A stretch of 64,000 nucleotides of DNA. Origin: Azolla caroliniana (taxonomy: Eukaryota; Polypodiophyta). The notes beneath the pieces are model-generated. The model had not been told where the DNA came from. It did no database searches and worked only from the letters and a program-made list of their open reading frames with translations. How positions within the stretch are numbered: the first letter of the stretch is position 1; each line of letters starts with the position of its first letter. The translations under genes were made by a program, and so were the position numbers. Shown here piece after piece: positions 22,350-33,858 of this stretch. Location: assembly GCA_043228905.1 (NCBI GenBank), contig JBHGNT010000003.1, positions 16,802,001 to 16,866,000 on the forward strand, written 5' to 3'.

Positions 22350-25300
22350 GTTCCATTCCCTCCAAGAAAGTTAGCAATGTGTTCCTAGCCCAAGTCATGG
22401 TTAGTACTAAAAGTACTCCCCTAGTACACGTCCTAGCACTTCTAGATTCCAGAGCTAATTCCTGTTTCATGGATCGAAATTTTGCCCAAGCTTCTCAGAT
22501 ATCCTTAAGAAAACTTCATTGCCCCACATCTGTAGTAGTCATTGATGGTCGTCCCATTGCTTCCAGGAATATTGTAGAAGAGTCAGAACCCATTCAAGTT
22601 GTCCTAGGTAGTTTTGTGTGTGTAGTATCATTTAATATAATTAGTAGTCCAGAGCATCCCATTGTCTTGGGATTACCTTGGTTTGAATTACATAATCCAG
22701 ACATACATTGGAGAACAAGAGAAGTCCAACATCAACAACCCCAAGAATCTACTCATCGAGTTTCGACCATTTCACTACATCAATTACGCGAAGAAGGACT
22801 CAAGGAGGCAATGTTCCTATTTGCAATATCAGTACATCCTTCCAGCACTATTAAGGAGGAATCCTTAGTGCAACTCCCGGCGAAATATCATCCTTATGCC
22901 GATGTATTTGACAAGCTAAAAGCCGGTACTCTTCCTCATCATCATCCCTATGATTGTCCCATCGATTTACAACCAGGAGCAGAGCCACCATGGGGACCAA
23001 TTTACAACTTGTCACCCACTGAGTTAGAAGTCCTTCGAGCCTACATAGAGGAGAACTTGGCAAGCGGGTTTATTCGTCATTCAAAATCTTCGGCCGGTGC
23101 ACCCATCTTCTTTGTCAAGAAGAAAGATGGCTCACTTCGTCTCGTCGTTGATTACCGCGACTTGAATAAAGTCACCATCAGGAATAGGTATGCACTTCCT
23201 CTTATATCAAGTCTTTTAGAGCGAGTTAATGGTGCCAAGTTTTTTACAAAAATCGATCTACGAGGAGCATATAACCTCGTGTGGATCCGACCAGGAGATG
23301 AATGGAAGACCGCCTTTCGCATGCGGTATGGGCACTTCGAATATACTGTTGTGTCGTTCGGTATAACCAATGCACCCGCAGTCTTCCAACACATGGCAAA
23401 TGATATATTCAGAGACCTCTTGGATATCTGTTTGATAATCTATCTGGATGATCTATTGATTTATTCAAAGACCCAGGAAGAGCACGATCCTCATGTACCA
23501 TTAGTACTAAAACAAGTCCGTGAGAATGATCTTTATACCAAGCTAGAAAAATGTAGCTTCGACTGCAAGCAAGTGGAATTTCTAGGCTACGTCATCTCCT
23601 CAAAGGGCATCTCCATGGATCCAGCTAAAGTCCAAACTGTGTTAGAGTGGCAAACTCCACGGTTGATATGAGATGTACAATGTTTTCTAGGTTTTGCTAA
23701 CTTTTACCGCAAGTTTATACAGGATTACTCGAAGATTATTTTACCTCTCACACAACTTACGAAGAAGGGACAAGCATTTCTTTGGTCCAATGAAGCGGAC
23801 ATGGCTTTTCGGCATCTTAAGAAAGCCTTTACATCAACTCCTATTCTAGCTCATGTGGATACAAAAAAACCATTCATCATGGAGGCCGACGCATCAGATT
23901 TCGCCCTCGGTAGCATCATTTCTCAACAAGGAGATAAAGAAGAGTTACATCCTGTGGCTTTTCATTCGCGCAAATTCGATGCCGCGGAAATCAATTACGA
24001 AATACATGACGAGGAGTTATTAGCCATTGTGGATTCCTTTGTGCAATGGCGGCATTTCTTAGAGGGCTCTCCACATCAGGTCATCGTCTTTAGTGATCAC
24101 AAAAATCTTGCTTATTTCCAAAACGCTCGGGTTCTAAATCGACGGCAAGCTCGGTGGGCTCAATTCCTCATGCGTTTCGACTTCAAAATCACATATCGAC
24201 GGGGGAAGCGGCAAGGAAAAGCAGATGCACTATCACGGCATTCATATCTTGCACCTTGTCCTGGTGATCCAACGTTTGATAATCAAAAGCAAGTATTCTT
24301 GGGACCAACACGATTGCACACAACGCGGATTTTTCACACCCCAATGGATTCCCGGATTACTGATGCCATACGTGCGAACTTGAAGACAAACTGTTTTGCT
24401 CAAGACATTCTGGCACACATTGATACCTCTCAGGCATCCAGTTCCCAATCTCAACAACCAGGTATGGACTATCGACAATTCAAATATCATGATGGTTTGT
24501 TATTCTTTAAAAAGTTTGTATATGTCCCCGATTGCTCCTGTCGCCTTCAAATCTTCCAAAATTGTCACAACACCCATACAACGGGACATTTTGGTAGTAC
24601 TAAGATATTGGATCTCGTTCAACGATCTTTTTGGTGGGCCCATATGCAACGTTTTGTCGACGACTACGTTCAGACTTGTGATGCTTGCTACTGAGCAAAG
24701 ATGCCCCGACACCATCCATATGGTTTGTTAGAACCCTTACCGATTCCAAGTAAGCCGTGGCAGTCTATTTGTCTTGATTTTATCACAGATTTGCCGGTCT
24801 CGAAGGGGTTCGATGCTATCTAAATGTCGTCGATCGATATACTAAGATGGCACATTTTGTGCCGTGTACTAAGGCCATCACTAGCGAGGAAACCGTCGCC
24901 CTTGTCATGCGTGAGGTATTTCGGCATCATGGCCTCCCAAACAGTATCATCAGTGACCAAGGACCTCAATTCGTCTCCAAATTTTGGCAAATGCTCAAGG
25001 TCTCTTGCAACCTCTCCTCCGGCTACCATCCCCAGACCGATGGGCAAGCAGAACGAACAAACCAAACGCTGGAACAATATCTCCGGTGTTTTCTAAGTTA
25101 TCAACAAGACGATTGGGCCGAAATTCTCCACTTTGCGGAGTTTGCATATAATAATGTTGTTCACTCCTCGACTCGGGTCTCCCCATTTTACGCTTATACC
25201 GGTTCTCATCCTCGCTGGTCGATGATCGACACCCCGGAGCTACCTACCAATCCTCGTGCCGAGGATCATTTGGAGAGGTTAAGATCCAGATGGATCTCTC

Positions 25301-25778
25301 TACTCATCTTCGTCATGCTCAACACACACAGAAGACTTATGCGGATCATCATCGGCTTTCCTCCTCGTTTGCCATCGGAGATCGAGTATGGCTCTTACGT
25401 CGTCACATCAAGACTACTCGATTGTGCAACAAGTTGGATTATCGACGACTCGGTCCTTTCCGTATTACTAGTAAGGTTAATGATGTCACGTTCCGCCTTG
25501 ATCTCCCTCTACATCTTCAGATACATCCGTTTTTCCATAGCTCTCTTCTTGAACCTTATAAAGCAAACACTATTCCCGATCGTGCTACACCACCGCCGCC
25601 CTCGCTTCAGTTGGAAGCCGGCCCGGAGTATGAAGTTGCTGTCGTCCTCGATTCCAAACTTGTTCGCAATAAACTTTATTATTTGATCGATTGGCTCGGC
25701 TATAGTCCGAGCGAACGTACTTGGGAACCTGTAGAGCATGTCACCAATGCTCAGGATCTTCTTGTTGTGTTCCACTGA
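22350..25778 (+). pseudogene. Gypsy-B protease-RT-RNase H-integrase-chromodomain
   Basis: The pol half of Gypsy-B. The protease has LLDSRANSCFMD near 22,440, where the catalytic D-S/T-G has Arg for Gly. RT shows KDGSLRLVVDYRDLNKVT and the catalytic YLDD near 23,440. A TGA at 23,669 breaks the frame, which then resumes unchanged through RNase H (ADASDFALGSI, YEIHDEELLAIV) to a stop at 24,692. The integrase HHCC-type region is followed by a frameshift near 24,820, the DDE core (SDQGPQFVSKFW, YHPQTDGQAERTNQT) and another shift near 25,280. The tail (25,620-25,775) is a chromodomain: YEVAVVLDSKLV, LIDWLGYSPSERTWEP. Multiple lesions make it dead. Confidence 0.92.
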
Positions 25779-25848
25779 AAGTATCCGGACAAACCCGGTC
25801 CGCAATTAGCGCCGACTCGTTCTACTCGTCGTCGCAAGGGGGAGATAG

Positions 25849-26163
25849 TGTCATGATATGGCAAGACTCGAACCCATGACCTTATGTTATATGGGTCGAG
25901 CTCTTGACGATTATACCATCTATTGTAATACGTAGGATATTATTTTCATTTAAATTTTATTATAGGAAATTAATGTATAATCCAGATTTCTCTGGAACAT
26001 TCTATAAGCTTCAGGATTACTCCTGAGAACACTATAAAAGAAGGCATTAGGCATTATGTTAAACCAAATTGGTTCAACACCAATCTTAAGCCTCATAGCC
26101 ATCTTGTACTTACTCTTCCTATAATATATCATCTGTTATCATCATCTCTCTCTCTCGTCCTCA

Positions 26164-26222
<59 letters not shown>

Positions 26223-26330
26223 TCTCTTTCCTCCCTCTCAGGAGTCTTACGCAGTCCCATCCTCTTAGTACTAATAGTACTTCCCTTCTCTAGTACTAAT
26301 TCTCTCTCTATTTTAGTACTATCCCTGACA
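25849..26330 (+). repeat. Gypsy-B 3' LTR with long CT microsatellite
   Basis: 482 bp starting TGTCATGATATGGC after the polypurine tract GCAAGGGGGAGATAG. The (CT)n run at about 26,165-26,217 is much longer than in the 5' LTR. It repeats the antisense tRNA-like segment (25,858-25,919). Confidence 0.92.
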
Positions 26331-26401
26331 GACGGAAGCACACGAAGCCGACAAAAGCCAAAGCGGATGTCGGACGTCTCACACTTGAGGTTGAGGGGGC
26401 G

Positions 26402-26847
26402 TGTTGAGAGATCAAGCTCAACTTAGTTTAGTTAGTTAGTCAACAATGTAACTTCATAGTTACCTAGATAGAATCTAGTTAGAAGTGTTGACTATAACGA
26501 CTTAAATAGGACCTTGTACTTAAGTAGGCTATTCTAGATCCTCCACTCCCAAGGTCATTTAATATAGGACTTACATGGTTGTACCTATATTCTCCTCACA
26601 CATGTGCACCCTTGCACATGAGATCTATATATACCTCATTGATGGTATTTTTGTATTTGATGATGATGTTTTATAATATACACTCTAGTTTACTCATCCC
26701 CCATCTTGTGTTGTTCGTAAGTGTATCTCTCCTCTCTCTCTTCCTCTCACACACATACACACACATATCACATAATCTTCCGCACTTATCAACTAATCAC
26801 ATAATTAGGTACTAATTAACTCTTAATTACTCACATAATTCTTAACA
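26402..26847 (+). repeat. Copia-A 3' LTR
   Basis: 446 bp, the same length as the 5' LTR, preceded by the polypurine tract GAGGTTGAGGGGGCG. Confidence 0.92.
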
Positions 26848-27012
26848 TCCTTAAAAAGACTGACAAGTACTTCAATGCTCATACGAGCGACTAACACTAA
26901 CTCCCAAAAATACGCCTACGTACTAGCCTAGATTCGTAGCCCTCTAACGGCCTACCGATTACAATACGATTCGGACTACGATCTGGACTACGATCCGGCT
27001 CTGGCTTATTCA

Positions 27013-28538
27013 GTCAATCCGTCATGCCAAATTCAAACATCTTCAACACATAATGTCTTTGGCTTATCAATATGCTGTCAAGGGTTCAGATCACTTCGAT
27101 CCCGAGGATGTAATGAAGGTCCCACAAATCCTTCATTTCAAAGGTTGCCAATAGTTGAGACTTCACGCGGCCAATTTCTTCAAGGTCAATGCCAGCGATG
27201 ACCATGTCATCCACATATAACAATATGCACACCAACCCTCTTTGAACTTGTCGGATGAACAAGGAGGAGTCCAACTTTAACGGCTGAAACCCCATCTGAC
27301 GTAAGCCCTGTGTGATCTTTGATCTCCAAGCTCAAGGGGCTTGCTTCAGTCCGTAAAGGGACTACTTCAATCGACAGACTGCTAACTTGTACATCGCCGA
27401 TTGAAATCCGAGGGTTTGAACCATGTAAACCCGTTCTTCAAGGTATGCTTGCAAGAACACATTCTTCACATCCATTTGTTGTAGATGTTGTTGCAGTAAC
27501 GACTAGCACCACACGCACCGTCGTCATATTCACTACTGATGCAAAGGCCTCATCATAGTTGATGTCTTTTGGTTGTGCATAGCCCTTGGCCACCATGCCT
27601 TGTACCTATTGACACTACCATCAGGGTTGTATTTTACCTTATACACCCACTTGCATCCGATCGGCTTGATTCCTTTCAAGGGGTCAATCAGGTCCCAAGT
27701 CTCATTTTCGACCATTGCTTTCATTTCTTCCTCCATTGTTGATTGTCAGTTGGCATCTTGTGATGCCTCTACATAGCTCACCGACTCGCGGACTTTAGCC
27801 ACCTAACCATGTATGGATAATGGTGCACCATGTACTCGTTGTACCTATATTAGATCGCGGGGTTCTTGTGGCAAGTTGATCGACATAATTTCTCATTAGC
27901 CAATTTTAAGGCCCTCATGGTCAAATCCGACCCCAATTCTCGAGGTCCGCCAACGATCATAGCTTCGTCAGACTTAGTCTAATCTGACATGCTTTCTTCT
28001 GTGCTGTGCTCTAGCATCTTCTTCTTCCCTTTTTTGTCAGCCGTCTCTTCAACTTCATTCGCGGGGATTGCACGACCGAGTCATCACTACTCACCGGCTC
28101 TTCAATTGGCTGGCCGTTTTGGCTTAGATATTCCATCGACCCATTCAACCATAATGAAATCAGACTCTCATCTGGAGTGCCGATTTCTTTTTCCATGATC
28201 ATGCCAACATCATTGGCCTCATCCTCATAATTCAGCACGGAGTGTGTAGGTAGGGGTCAGATTGGTCAAGGGTTGGTACCACGAAGCCGTTTCGTCGAAA
28301 ACAACATCACGACTGACTCGAATATGTTTGGTTCGAGATTATATCATTTATAACCCTTTTGTTTGTCCTAGTAGCTAACAAGAATGAATTTCTTGGATTT
28401 TGGGTCCAACTTCCTCCGCTTTTACTTTGGCACATGTACATTTGTTACGTTGCCAAACACCCTCAAATGTACCATATTCGGCTTCTTCCCGAAGTAAAGC
28501 TTGTGTGGCGACACTCCTCCATTTGCAGAAGTCAGATT
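27013..28538 (-). pseudogene. Copia integrase C-terminus and RT, decayed
   Basis: Reading leftward from 28,538: the end of integrase (SPHKLYFGKKPNMVHLRVFG near 28,440-28,510), a degraded linker, the RT start (IGCKWVYKVKYNPDGSV near 27,640), and the RT core with LLYVDDMVIAG near 27,220. It ends near LISQRHYVL at about 27,030, where LTR copy 2 begins. RNase H is absent. Many stops and shifts. The first preserved integrase residues lie only about seven residues beyond the point where the fragment at 7,036-8,977 stops, so the two may be permuted halves of one element. Confidence 0.8.
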
Positions 28539-28778
28539 TGTTAGGAAATAGGTTCCTCCAGATCGGAAAAGCAAGAGCCGAATCGGCCTAAAACCGATTT
28601 TCGGGTAATAGCCGAAACGATTGAATCCGGAAAAGGCCATATTTGTAAATAGGCTTTGTTGTGCCAATTTGGGCCAGAATTGTAAATAGCCCTAAAGTTG
28701 TATTAGTATAAATACAACTAGGGCAAATCATTATGTGGTGTAGATGAACATATAGTTGTTTGTCGTTGCCTCTATAAC

Positions 28779-28820
<42 letters not shown>

Positions 28821-28965
28821 TGTGTGTGTGTCTCCTCTATAACCATTGGTCTGACAAAAGAAGAACTCAAGGTCGTTGCCTTGTTGTTTTTTATTGTATA
28901 CCTTACTCATCTAGTGATTTCTTGGAGTTGGCAGACTCCCATGGTTTTTCCCTTTATCAAGGTGC
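28539..28965 (+). repeat. Copia family R LTR fragment, (GA)n and (GT)n
   Basis: It starts TGTTAGGAAATAGGTTCC, matching the LTRs at 9,963 and 15,593, and includes AGTATAAATACAACT as a promoter core and a (GA)n/(GT)n run at about 28,783-28,830. It sits inside the minus-strand copia integrase and is cut off near 28,965 by another LTR fragment. Confidence 0.7.
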
Positions 28966-29171
28966 ACCCAAGTATTTATACAAGAATGTGGAAATATGCA
29001 TGTAAGCTAGGAAACATCTAGAGAGTGCATGGAAACTTCTAGAGAATGCATCTTCAAAGTTCTAGTGATTAACCTACAATGTAATAAGTTGAATATTATA
29101 CAATACAATAATGCATAGATGGATGTAGCTCAACTGGTAAGGTTGCCCAATAAGACCAAGAGGTCATGGGT
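28966..29171 (-). repeat. Gypsy-D type LTR fragment
   Basis: The reverse complement of the left half of the LTR at 62,552-62,966: shared text includes the TTGTATAAATAC promoter region, GCATGGAAACTTCTAGAG, and the tRNA-like end with A-box TAGCTCAACTGG at 29,126-29,137. The B-box end is truncated at about 29,171. Confidence 0.65.
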
Positions 29172-29690
29172 GATGTCTTTGGCGAATGGGTCTGACATGG
29201 TTATGACTTCTGGGTATTGGTGCTTGCAGCGAAGATCTTCTTCAAGTTCCCCCAAGCTTCCTTTGACGACTTCGCATCCTTGATGTAGCTTATCATCTAA
29301 TCACTCACACGGGATGCAACGCAATACAAGACTCAACTTGTTGCTTGCTCCCAAGCTGGGAAGTCTCTAGTGTCTGCTCAAGAGCTATACCCATTGCACC
29401 TTCCATGTAGCTCCAATAGTCATATGCCCAAGCAGATATTGATGTATCTTGTATGCCCAAGATTCATAATTGCTCCTGTTGAGCTTTTCTGTTGGTAATG
29501 ACCTACCCATTCCTTTGTTCATGTTCTTGTCAATCTTTGTATGGAAATCAAAAGCTTGTCTGTGCTGAAACATTGTCATGGAGGATTCCAGCAAAAGGGA
29601 GAAAAGCTTGTTGACCACGTGTGAACGAGGGTGTGCACGAATGCACATAGAAAGGAGTCTTTGTATAAACAAATGTACATTAATATCGAG
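29172..29690 (-). pseudogene. Copia gag N-terminal fragment
   Basis: A gag start on the minus strand near 29,522 (GRSLPTEKLNRSNYESWAYK) with the usual HQYLLGH motif, frameshifted soon after. Downstream pieces of gag can be followed to about 29,180 in changing frames. It is related to the gags at 8,977 and 11,664 but is not the same copy. Confidence 0.7.
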
Positions 29691-30431
29691 GAATAATAAG
29701 TACAGGACAAAGGGATTTGAATAGGTACTTTAATGGCCCACAAAAGAGGGGAATGAAGTGTGTGATGGGAGGAAATAAAGGGGGGGGGGGGGGGAATCGT
29801 TGATGTAACGGCCTCTCCTTGGGCTATAAAAGGAGGGGATGGAGACTCAGAGAGGGATCCATTGTTTTGGAGGAGAAAGTGTTGTAAGTCTGAGGAGTCT
29901 ATTGTTTTTCTTGTTCTGTGTTGATTCCGTTAGCTAGGGTGAGGCCTCTACTTGCGTAGGAAGCCCATGCGCTCTCTACCAAAGGTTCACTATTCTTTGT
30001 GTTTTGTTGAGCTCGAAGCTCTGTTCCGCGGTGGCTCTCCATTTATTGTATTCTTTTTGTTAATATACTATTGATTTGTTGTATCTGGGTGCTCTTCCTG
30101 TGTTCTCTGCTCCTGTTCTCTCTGTGTTGTGTCCGGTTTTGATTCTTGCATGTTGTTTCCGAGGAGGCGTCGATTCCCTCCTCCTTCGTTTTGCGCTTAC
30201 TCTTCGTGTTGAGAGCCCATGTACACGTGCACACGGATATCCGCGACATCTTTAGTGAACCCGACGTGAAAGGGTGGCAGAGGAGTTTCAGGATGAGAGG
30301 AAGTGAGCTCGTTGAGGCGATGGCAGTAGTTGTCGACCGCCTACTAAATGCTCGGGAGAGCTCTGCTGGTCTCGACAATGCCATAGAGAACATAGTCGGA
30401 TAAACCATATGGAAACCCTTAAATTACATGT
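29691..30431 (+). repeat. LTR- and leader-like sequence with TATA box
   Basis: CTATAAAAGG at 29,824-29,833 follows a run of G residues at about 29,778-29,794 and precedes a T/C-rich transcribed-looking region. Near 30,253 a leader-like text (TTTAGTGAACCCGACGTG) precedes a short open frame (MRGSELVEAMAVVVDRLL). Similar leader text recurs near 35,230. I take it as an LTR and start of gag from a Tat/Ogre-like gypsy, but found no partner LTR. Confidence 0.4.
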
Positions 30432-30448
30432 AAACTTGTATATGGTTT

Positions 30449-32351
30449 TTTTTTCAAAAGAAAGTATACTTCCATTAGTATTTAGAAAAGTCATAACAAC
30501 ATACAAAAATTTCCCCAAAACATCTTTATAAGATGCTAGTTGAAAAAACAAAAGTTTTGATGAAAAGTTTTGACTGCAACATAGAGTAAAGTAAACAATC
30601 AATCTGAAAATTGTTCTATAAAAAGCTTCCACAAAGGTCTACCAAACGAGGTAAAATGCAATCTATACCCTTTTGTTATGCAATCAAGAACCTTCAATCT
30701 CCATAACATGTTGCAGGCTATAAATAGCCATCTTCTTTCACCCGTTCCGGGTGATCAAGAGTCCTCAAGGGATGTTCCATTCAAGATCCCAATACCCTCT
30801 GTTTTTCTTTTTGTTTGATACCTCGAGAAGATTGTCAAAGCCTCCATATTGAATGCAAACTATATGTCCCCCTGGTTTAAAGATTGTGGCTTGCATACTT
30901 CCATTGTCCAGTGTTATAAGCGTGTGAAGCCTTTGTCTTTTTTAACCCACATAATTGTTTGATAAGTTGGCATTGTCCATAAACATTCTGTATTAACACA
31001 AGTAGTTAATCTAAAGTTTTCCTCACCCACTCTCTATAGTATGCTTCGATGGCACCACCATCTTCACTCATCCTCATAACAAGAAAAATGCTTCATACAG
31101 TCCACTTTAGCCATCTCGGCGATTAGCATGTTGCAGCATCTTGCCAAAGTCCACTAAAATCCTGCATAATCAACAAAACTCAGTATAAAAATTTCCTCAC
31201 CCACTCATGCTATTCAACTTCGACCCCACCACCACCTTCACTCATCTTTATCTCATAAAAATTCTTCCTTCAGTCCACATCAGCCAACTCGTCGACTATC
31301 ATCTTGCCAATGTCCACGCAAAACCTATATTAACAACACAAAAATAGTTTACAAGTTTCCTCACCCACTCATCATAATTAGCTTCGACCCCCCCACCGTC
31401 TTCACTCATCCTTATCACAGAAAAAACTGCTTCATTCAATCCCATCCAACATCTCACCTATTAACCGATTACCATCAAGGTCCTGTCAAACAAACAACAA
31501 CAAAACGGGACACATGCTTCAATTCTTACCGCCATCATCAATCATCAACATGAAATTAAAACATGCCCCCACATCAAACCTTGCTTCAACCCATACCACC
31601 ACCATTCTCACATCTCTAAAAACTAGACAAATTGCTTCAATACCACATCACCTATCTCAATTTATACCATTTTGAACCTGTTGTGATACTCCTCCTAATC
31701 TCTTCATTTTGCACATCAACAATGTGCTTCATTTCTACGTCACCCATCTATTCGTTCAGCTCCTAAAACCTGTATAAACAATAATAGCATAAATGTATTG
31801 TGTGTATCCCCTCCTAAACATGCCCTTCAATCCCCCGTCAACACCATCATTCATCCTTACCAACTATAAAAACTTCCATGACTCCACATATAAAATATAA
31901 AGTTTCCTCATCCCCTCATATATTTGCTTCAACCCCCACACCCTCGCCACTCATCCTCTCGTCATTAATAAGTTGTATAAGACAATAACTACATGACAAC
32001 AACTAGAAGATTATCGTGTTTGTTGCACTCCCTAGTATGAAACCTAAACTCTTCTTCACTCCATCCCATGACACCAAATTCCATCAAGCATCATCCATGA
32101 CAACCATCTCGCCTTCTTGCTAATTGGCACCAAATTTTGTCTTGACATGTCCTTGATTTCCTTCCATCAAGCATCCTGCCATATAGACCACAAACAAATT
32201 AATGTAAAAAAAATCCCTCACCAACTCATGATAACATGCTTCATTAACCCCCACACCATCTAAACCGGCACCAAATTTTGGCTTGCCATGTCCTTGATTT
32301 TCATCAACATCAATTATCCTGACAAAAAGATAAACGGTCATCTATATTATA
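30449..32351 (-). repeat. LINE 3' region with degenerate tandem repeats
   Basis: Non-coding 3' region between the ORF2 stop and the poly(A). The block TTTCCTCACCCACTC recurs near 31,017, 31,189 and 31,356 (about 170 bp apart), with diverged copies near 31,908 and 32,215; each is followed by a line like CTTCACTCATCYTTATC. Another pair of about 140 bp has CACCAAATTTTG at 32,128 and 32,269. Confidence 0.6.
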
Positions 32352-33528
32352 TCATGGTATTTGTACTAAAGATGGTGCCGGTGGTGGGAATAACCACCGA
32401 GGTGATACATAGTTCCACTTGACATATGCGGCTTCCTTCAACATAATAGGTATAGACGACCAAACTTTACGAATTCTCATTCTTTTCTTATTAGTTGTAT
32501 GTCCAGAACCCTTATAACTATCATATTCACCTTTAACTGTATGTACCAACAAGTTCCAAAAGGACTTAACTTGATCCACGATGTGAGTGTTTTCATCATT
32601 GTATAGCTTAGAGCACCTAGCTTTCCAAAGAATCCATAAAGCCAAAGAGGAGACAATTTGCCAGACATAACTTCCGGAGAAAAACTTGATTACCTGCAAG
32701 GAGGTTGAATCATAGTCTACCTGCAAACTTGTGACACGTAATGACAAAGAAGAATAATGTTGATGATAGAAAGTCATTTGTTGATCTAACCTTCCCCATA
32801 AAACTGCACCCCACGTAAAAATCCCTTACCTATACTTCCGACCTAGTAGCCTAAGAATTCTAAACCAAAACTTTTTTGCGACAACACATTCCCAAAATAC
32901 ATGATGTAGTGACTCACTTGCATAACCACACATAACGCATGACTGATCAGTTATAGATCCCCTCATCAAATCACCTACTAGCAACGCATAATGAATCATC
33001 AACCAACGAAAATGAAATATCTTGTTCATACATTTAATTGACCAAAAGTGTTCCCAAAACATCATCATATGAGAAGATGATACATTACCTTCGTCCCAAT
33101 ACATTTTTCCCGCAGGTATTGACTCAATCTGACTCAACATAAAGTTTCTCCCGAACGCCACTGAATATGTGAAGAATGGTAGGACCTTAGTGGAACTATT
33201 AGGCATGGACAATTTCCAACCATAATCCACAGGATCCCACTGCAGATCCACAAGTGGTCTAGCGTGTACAACCCAAATATGAGATCCATAGTTAGTAATT
33301 AAGGGACTAGGGTCAATAACTAATTTTTTATCCAATCTAGCAATTACTCGCATTGGTAATTGCTTTGCAGTAGACATGATTGGAGACTCGACGTCTACTA
33401 ATATCAACCTACCATTATCCAACACTTCATAGAAGTGCATACTGCCATTTTGATTGTATAAACGAGCACCTATAAGTATATTAAGTGACGAAAACATACC
33501 GTACCACCTTTGGAACTGAACAAGTTGC
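32352..33528 (-). pseudogene. LINE ORF2 C-terminal region with zf-RVT domain
   Basis: The end of a non-LTR retrotransposon ORF2, one frame with a single TAA at 32,826. It contains the zinc-binding reverse-transcriptase-associated domain: FHFRWLMIHYALLVGDL, then a Cys/His cluster in CVMCGYASESLHHVFWEC. The tail LALWILWKARCSKLYND also fits that family. RT and endonuclease domains are absent because of 5' truncation, so it cannot move on its own. Confidence 0.85.
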
Positions 33529-33545
33529 AAACTTGTATATGGTTT

Positions 33546-33858
33546 AATATTCTATAGTTTAGCATATAATACATTCACAATATTCCAGTCTTTAGTATAT
33601 TCTAGAAATATTCTATGGTATATTCTAGACGAGTATTTTCTAGCGATATTTCTCACGTATATTCTAGAGACATTCAATCTCAGAACTTGTATAAATATGT
33701 GCGTTCACCTAAATTACAATCAAGGTGAACAACACTAGTTACAGAGTCTTTCAATTAATCAACTCATCCATTTTATTACCTTCTAGTTTCTTGTGCATAT
33801 TATCTATTTGTGACACATCACCATTAGATATTCAACTTCCTTCCTTTCCTTAGTGATG
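33546..33858 (+). repeat. LTR-like fragment
   Basis: Contains TTGTATAAATATGTG and AATCAAGGTGAACAACAC, closely like the promoter region of the Gypsy-D LTR (62,780-62,830). Several TATTCTAGA-type short repeats lie at 33,590-33,665. The LINE inserted at its left side. Confidence 0.5.

Larger units (their letters stand above)
14526..26330 (+). mobile_element. Gypsy-B, chromovirus nested in Copia-A
   Basis: Bounded by LTRs at 14,526-14,972 and 25,849-26,330, flanked by AACGG and GACGG (5-bp duplication with one change). Gag lies at 15,040-16,860, protease-RT-RNase H-integrase at 22,350-25,778, and a C-terminal chromodomain marks a chromovirus. Two later insertions sit inside: a solo LTR in gag and Copia-E between gag and protease. 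Removing them leaves about 5.7 kb, a normal size. Stops and frameshifts show that it is dead. Confidence 0.92.
11051..26847 (+). mobile_element. Copia-A, nested host element
   Basis: It is bounded by two 446-bp LTRs (11,051-11,496 and 26,402-26,847). Flanks are TTCTT and TCCTT, a 5-bp target duplication with one change; the sibling LTR shows TCCTT as the original. Its own internal sequence is 11,497-14,525 plus 26,331-26,401, the rest being Gypsy-B. Gag, protease and integrase are present but RT and RNase H are missing: coding jumps from the integrase-RT linker to the 3' end. It therefore lost RT before or independently of the Gypsy-B insertion. Confidence 0.92.
10860..27012 (-). repeat. Host copia LTR (copy 2), split by the Copia-A insertion
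   Basis: It starts TGTCAAAGTTAAT on the plus strand and aligns with copy 1 at 9,079. It is interrupted by Copia-A (11,051-26,847) and resumes at 26,848 with CCTTAAAAAGACTGACAAG, matching copy 1 near 10,536. The right edge near 27,012 abuts a copia RT fragment without a polypurine tract, so this end is a secondary junction. Confidence 0.75.
30432..33545 (-). mobile_element. 5'-truncated LINE with 17-bp target duplication
   Basis: Flanked by AAACTTGTATATGGTTT at 30,432-30,448 and 33,529-33,545. The T-run just inside the left copy is the poly(A) tail of a minus-strand insertion. The right side opens directly inside ORF2, so the 5' end is truncated, as is typical of target-primed reverse transcription. 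The coding tail is at 32,352-33,528, followed by a 1.9 kb repeat-rich 3' region. Confidence 0.9.

Noticed and set aside
26129-26341. Arg/Glu repeat protein on the minus strand
   Set aside because: Translation of the CT microsatellite in the Gypsy-B LTR.
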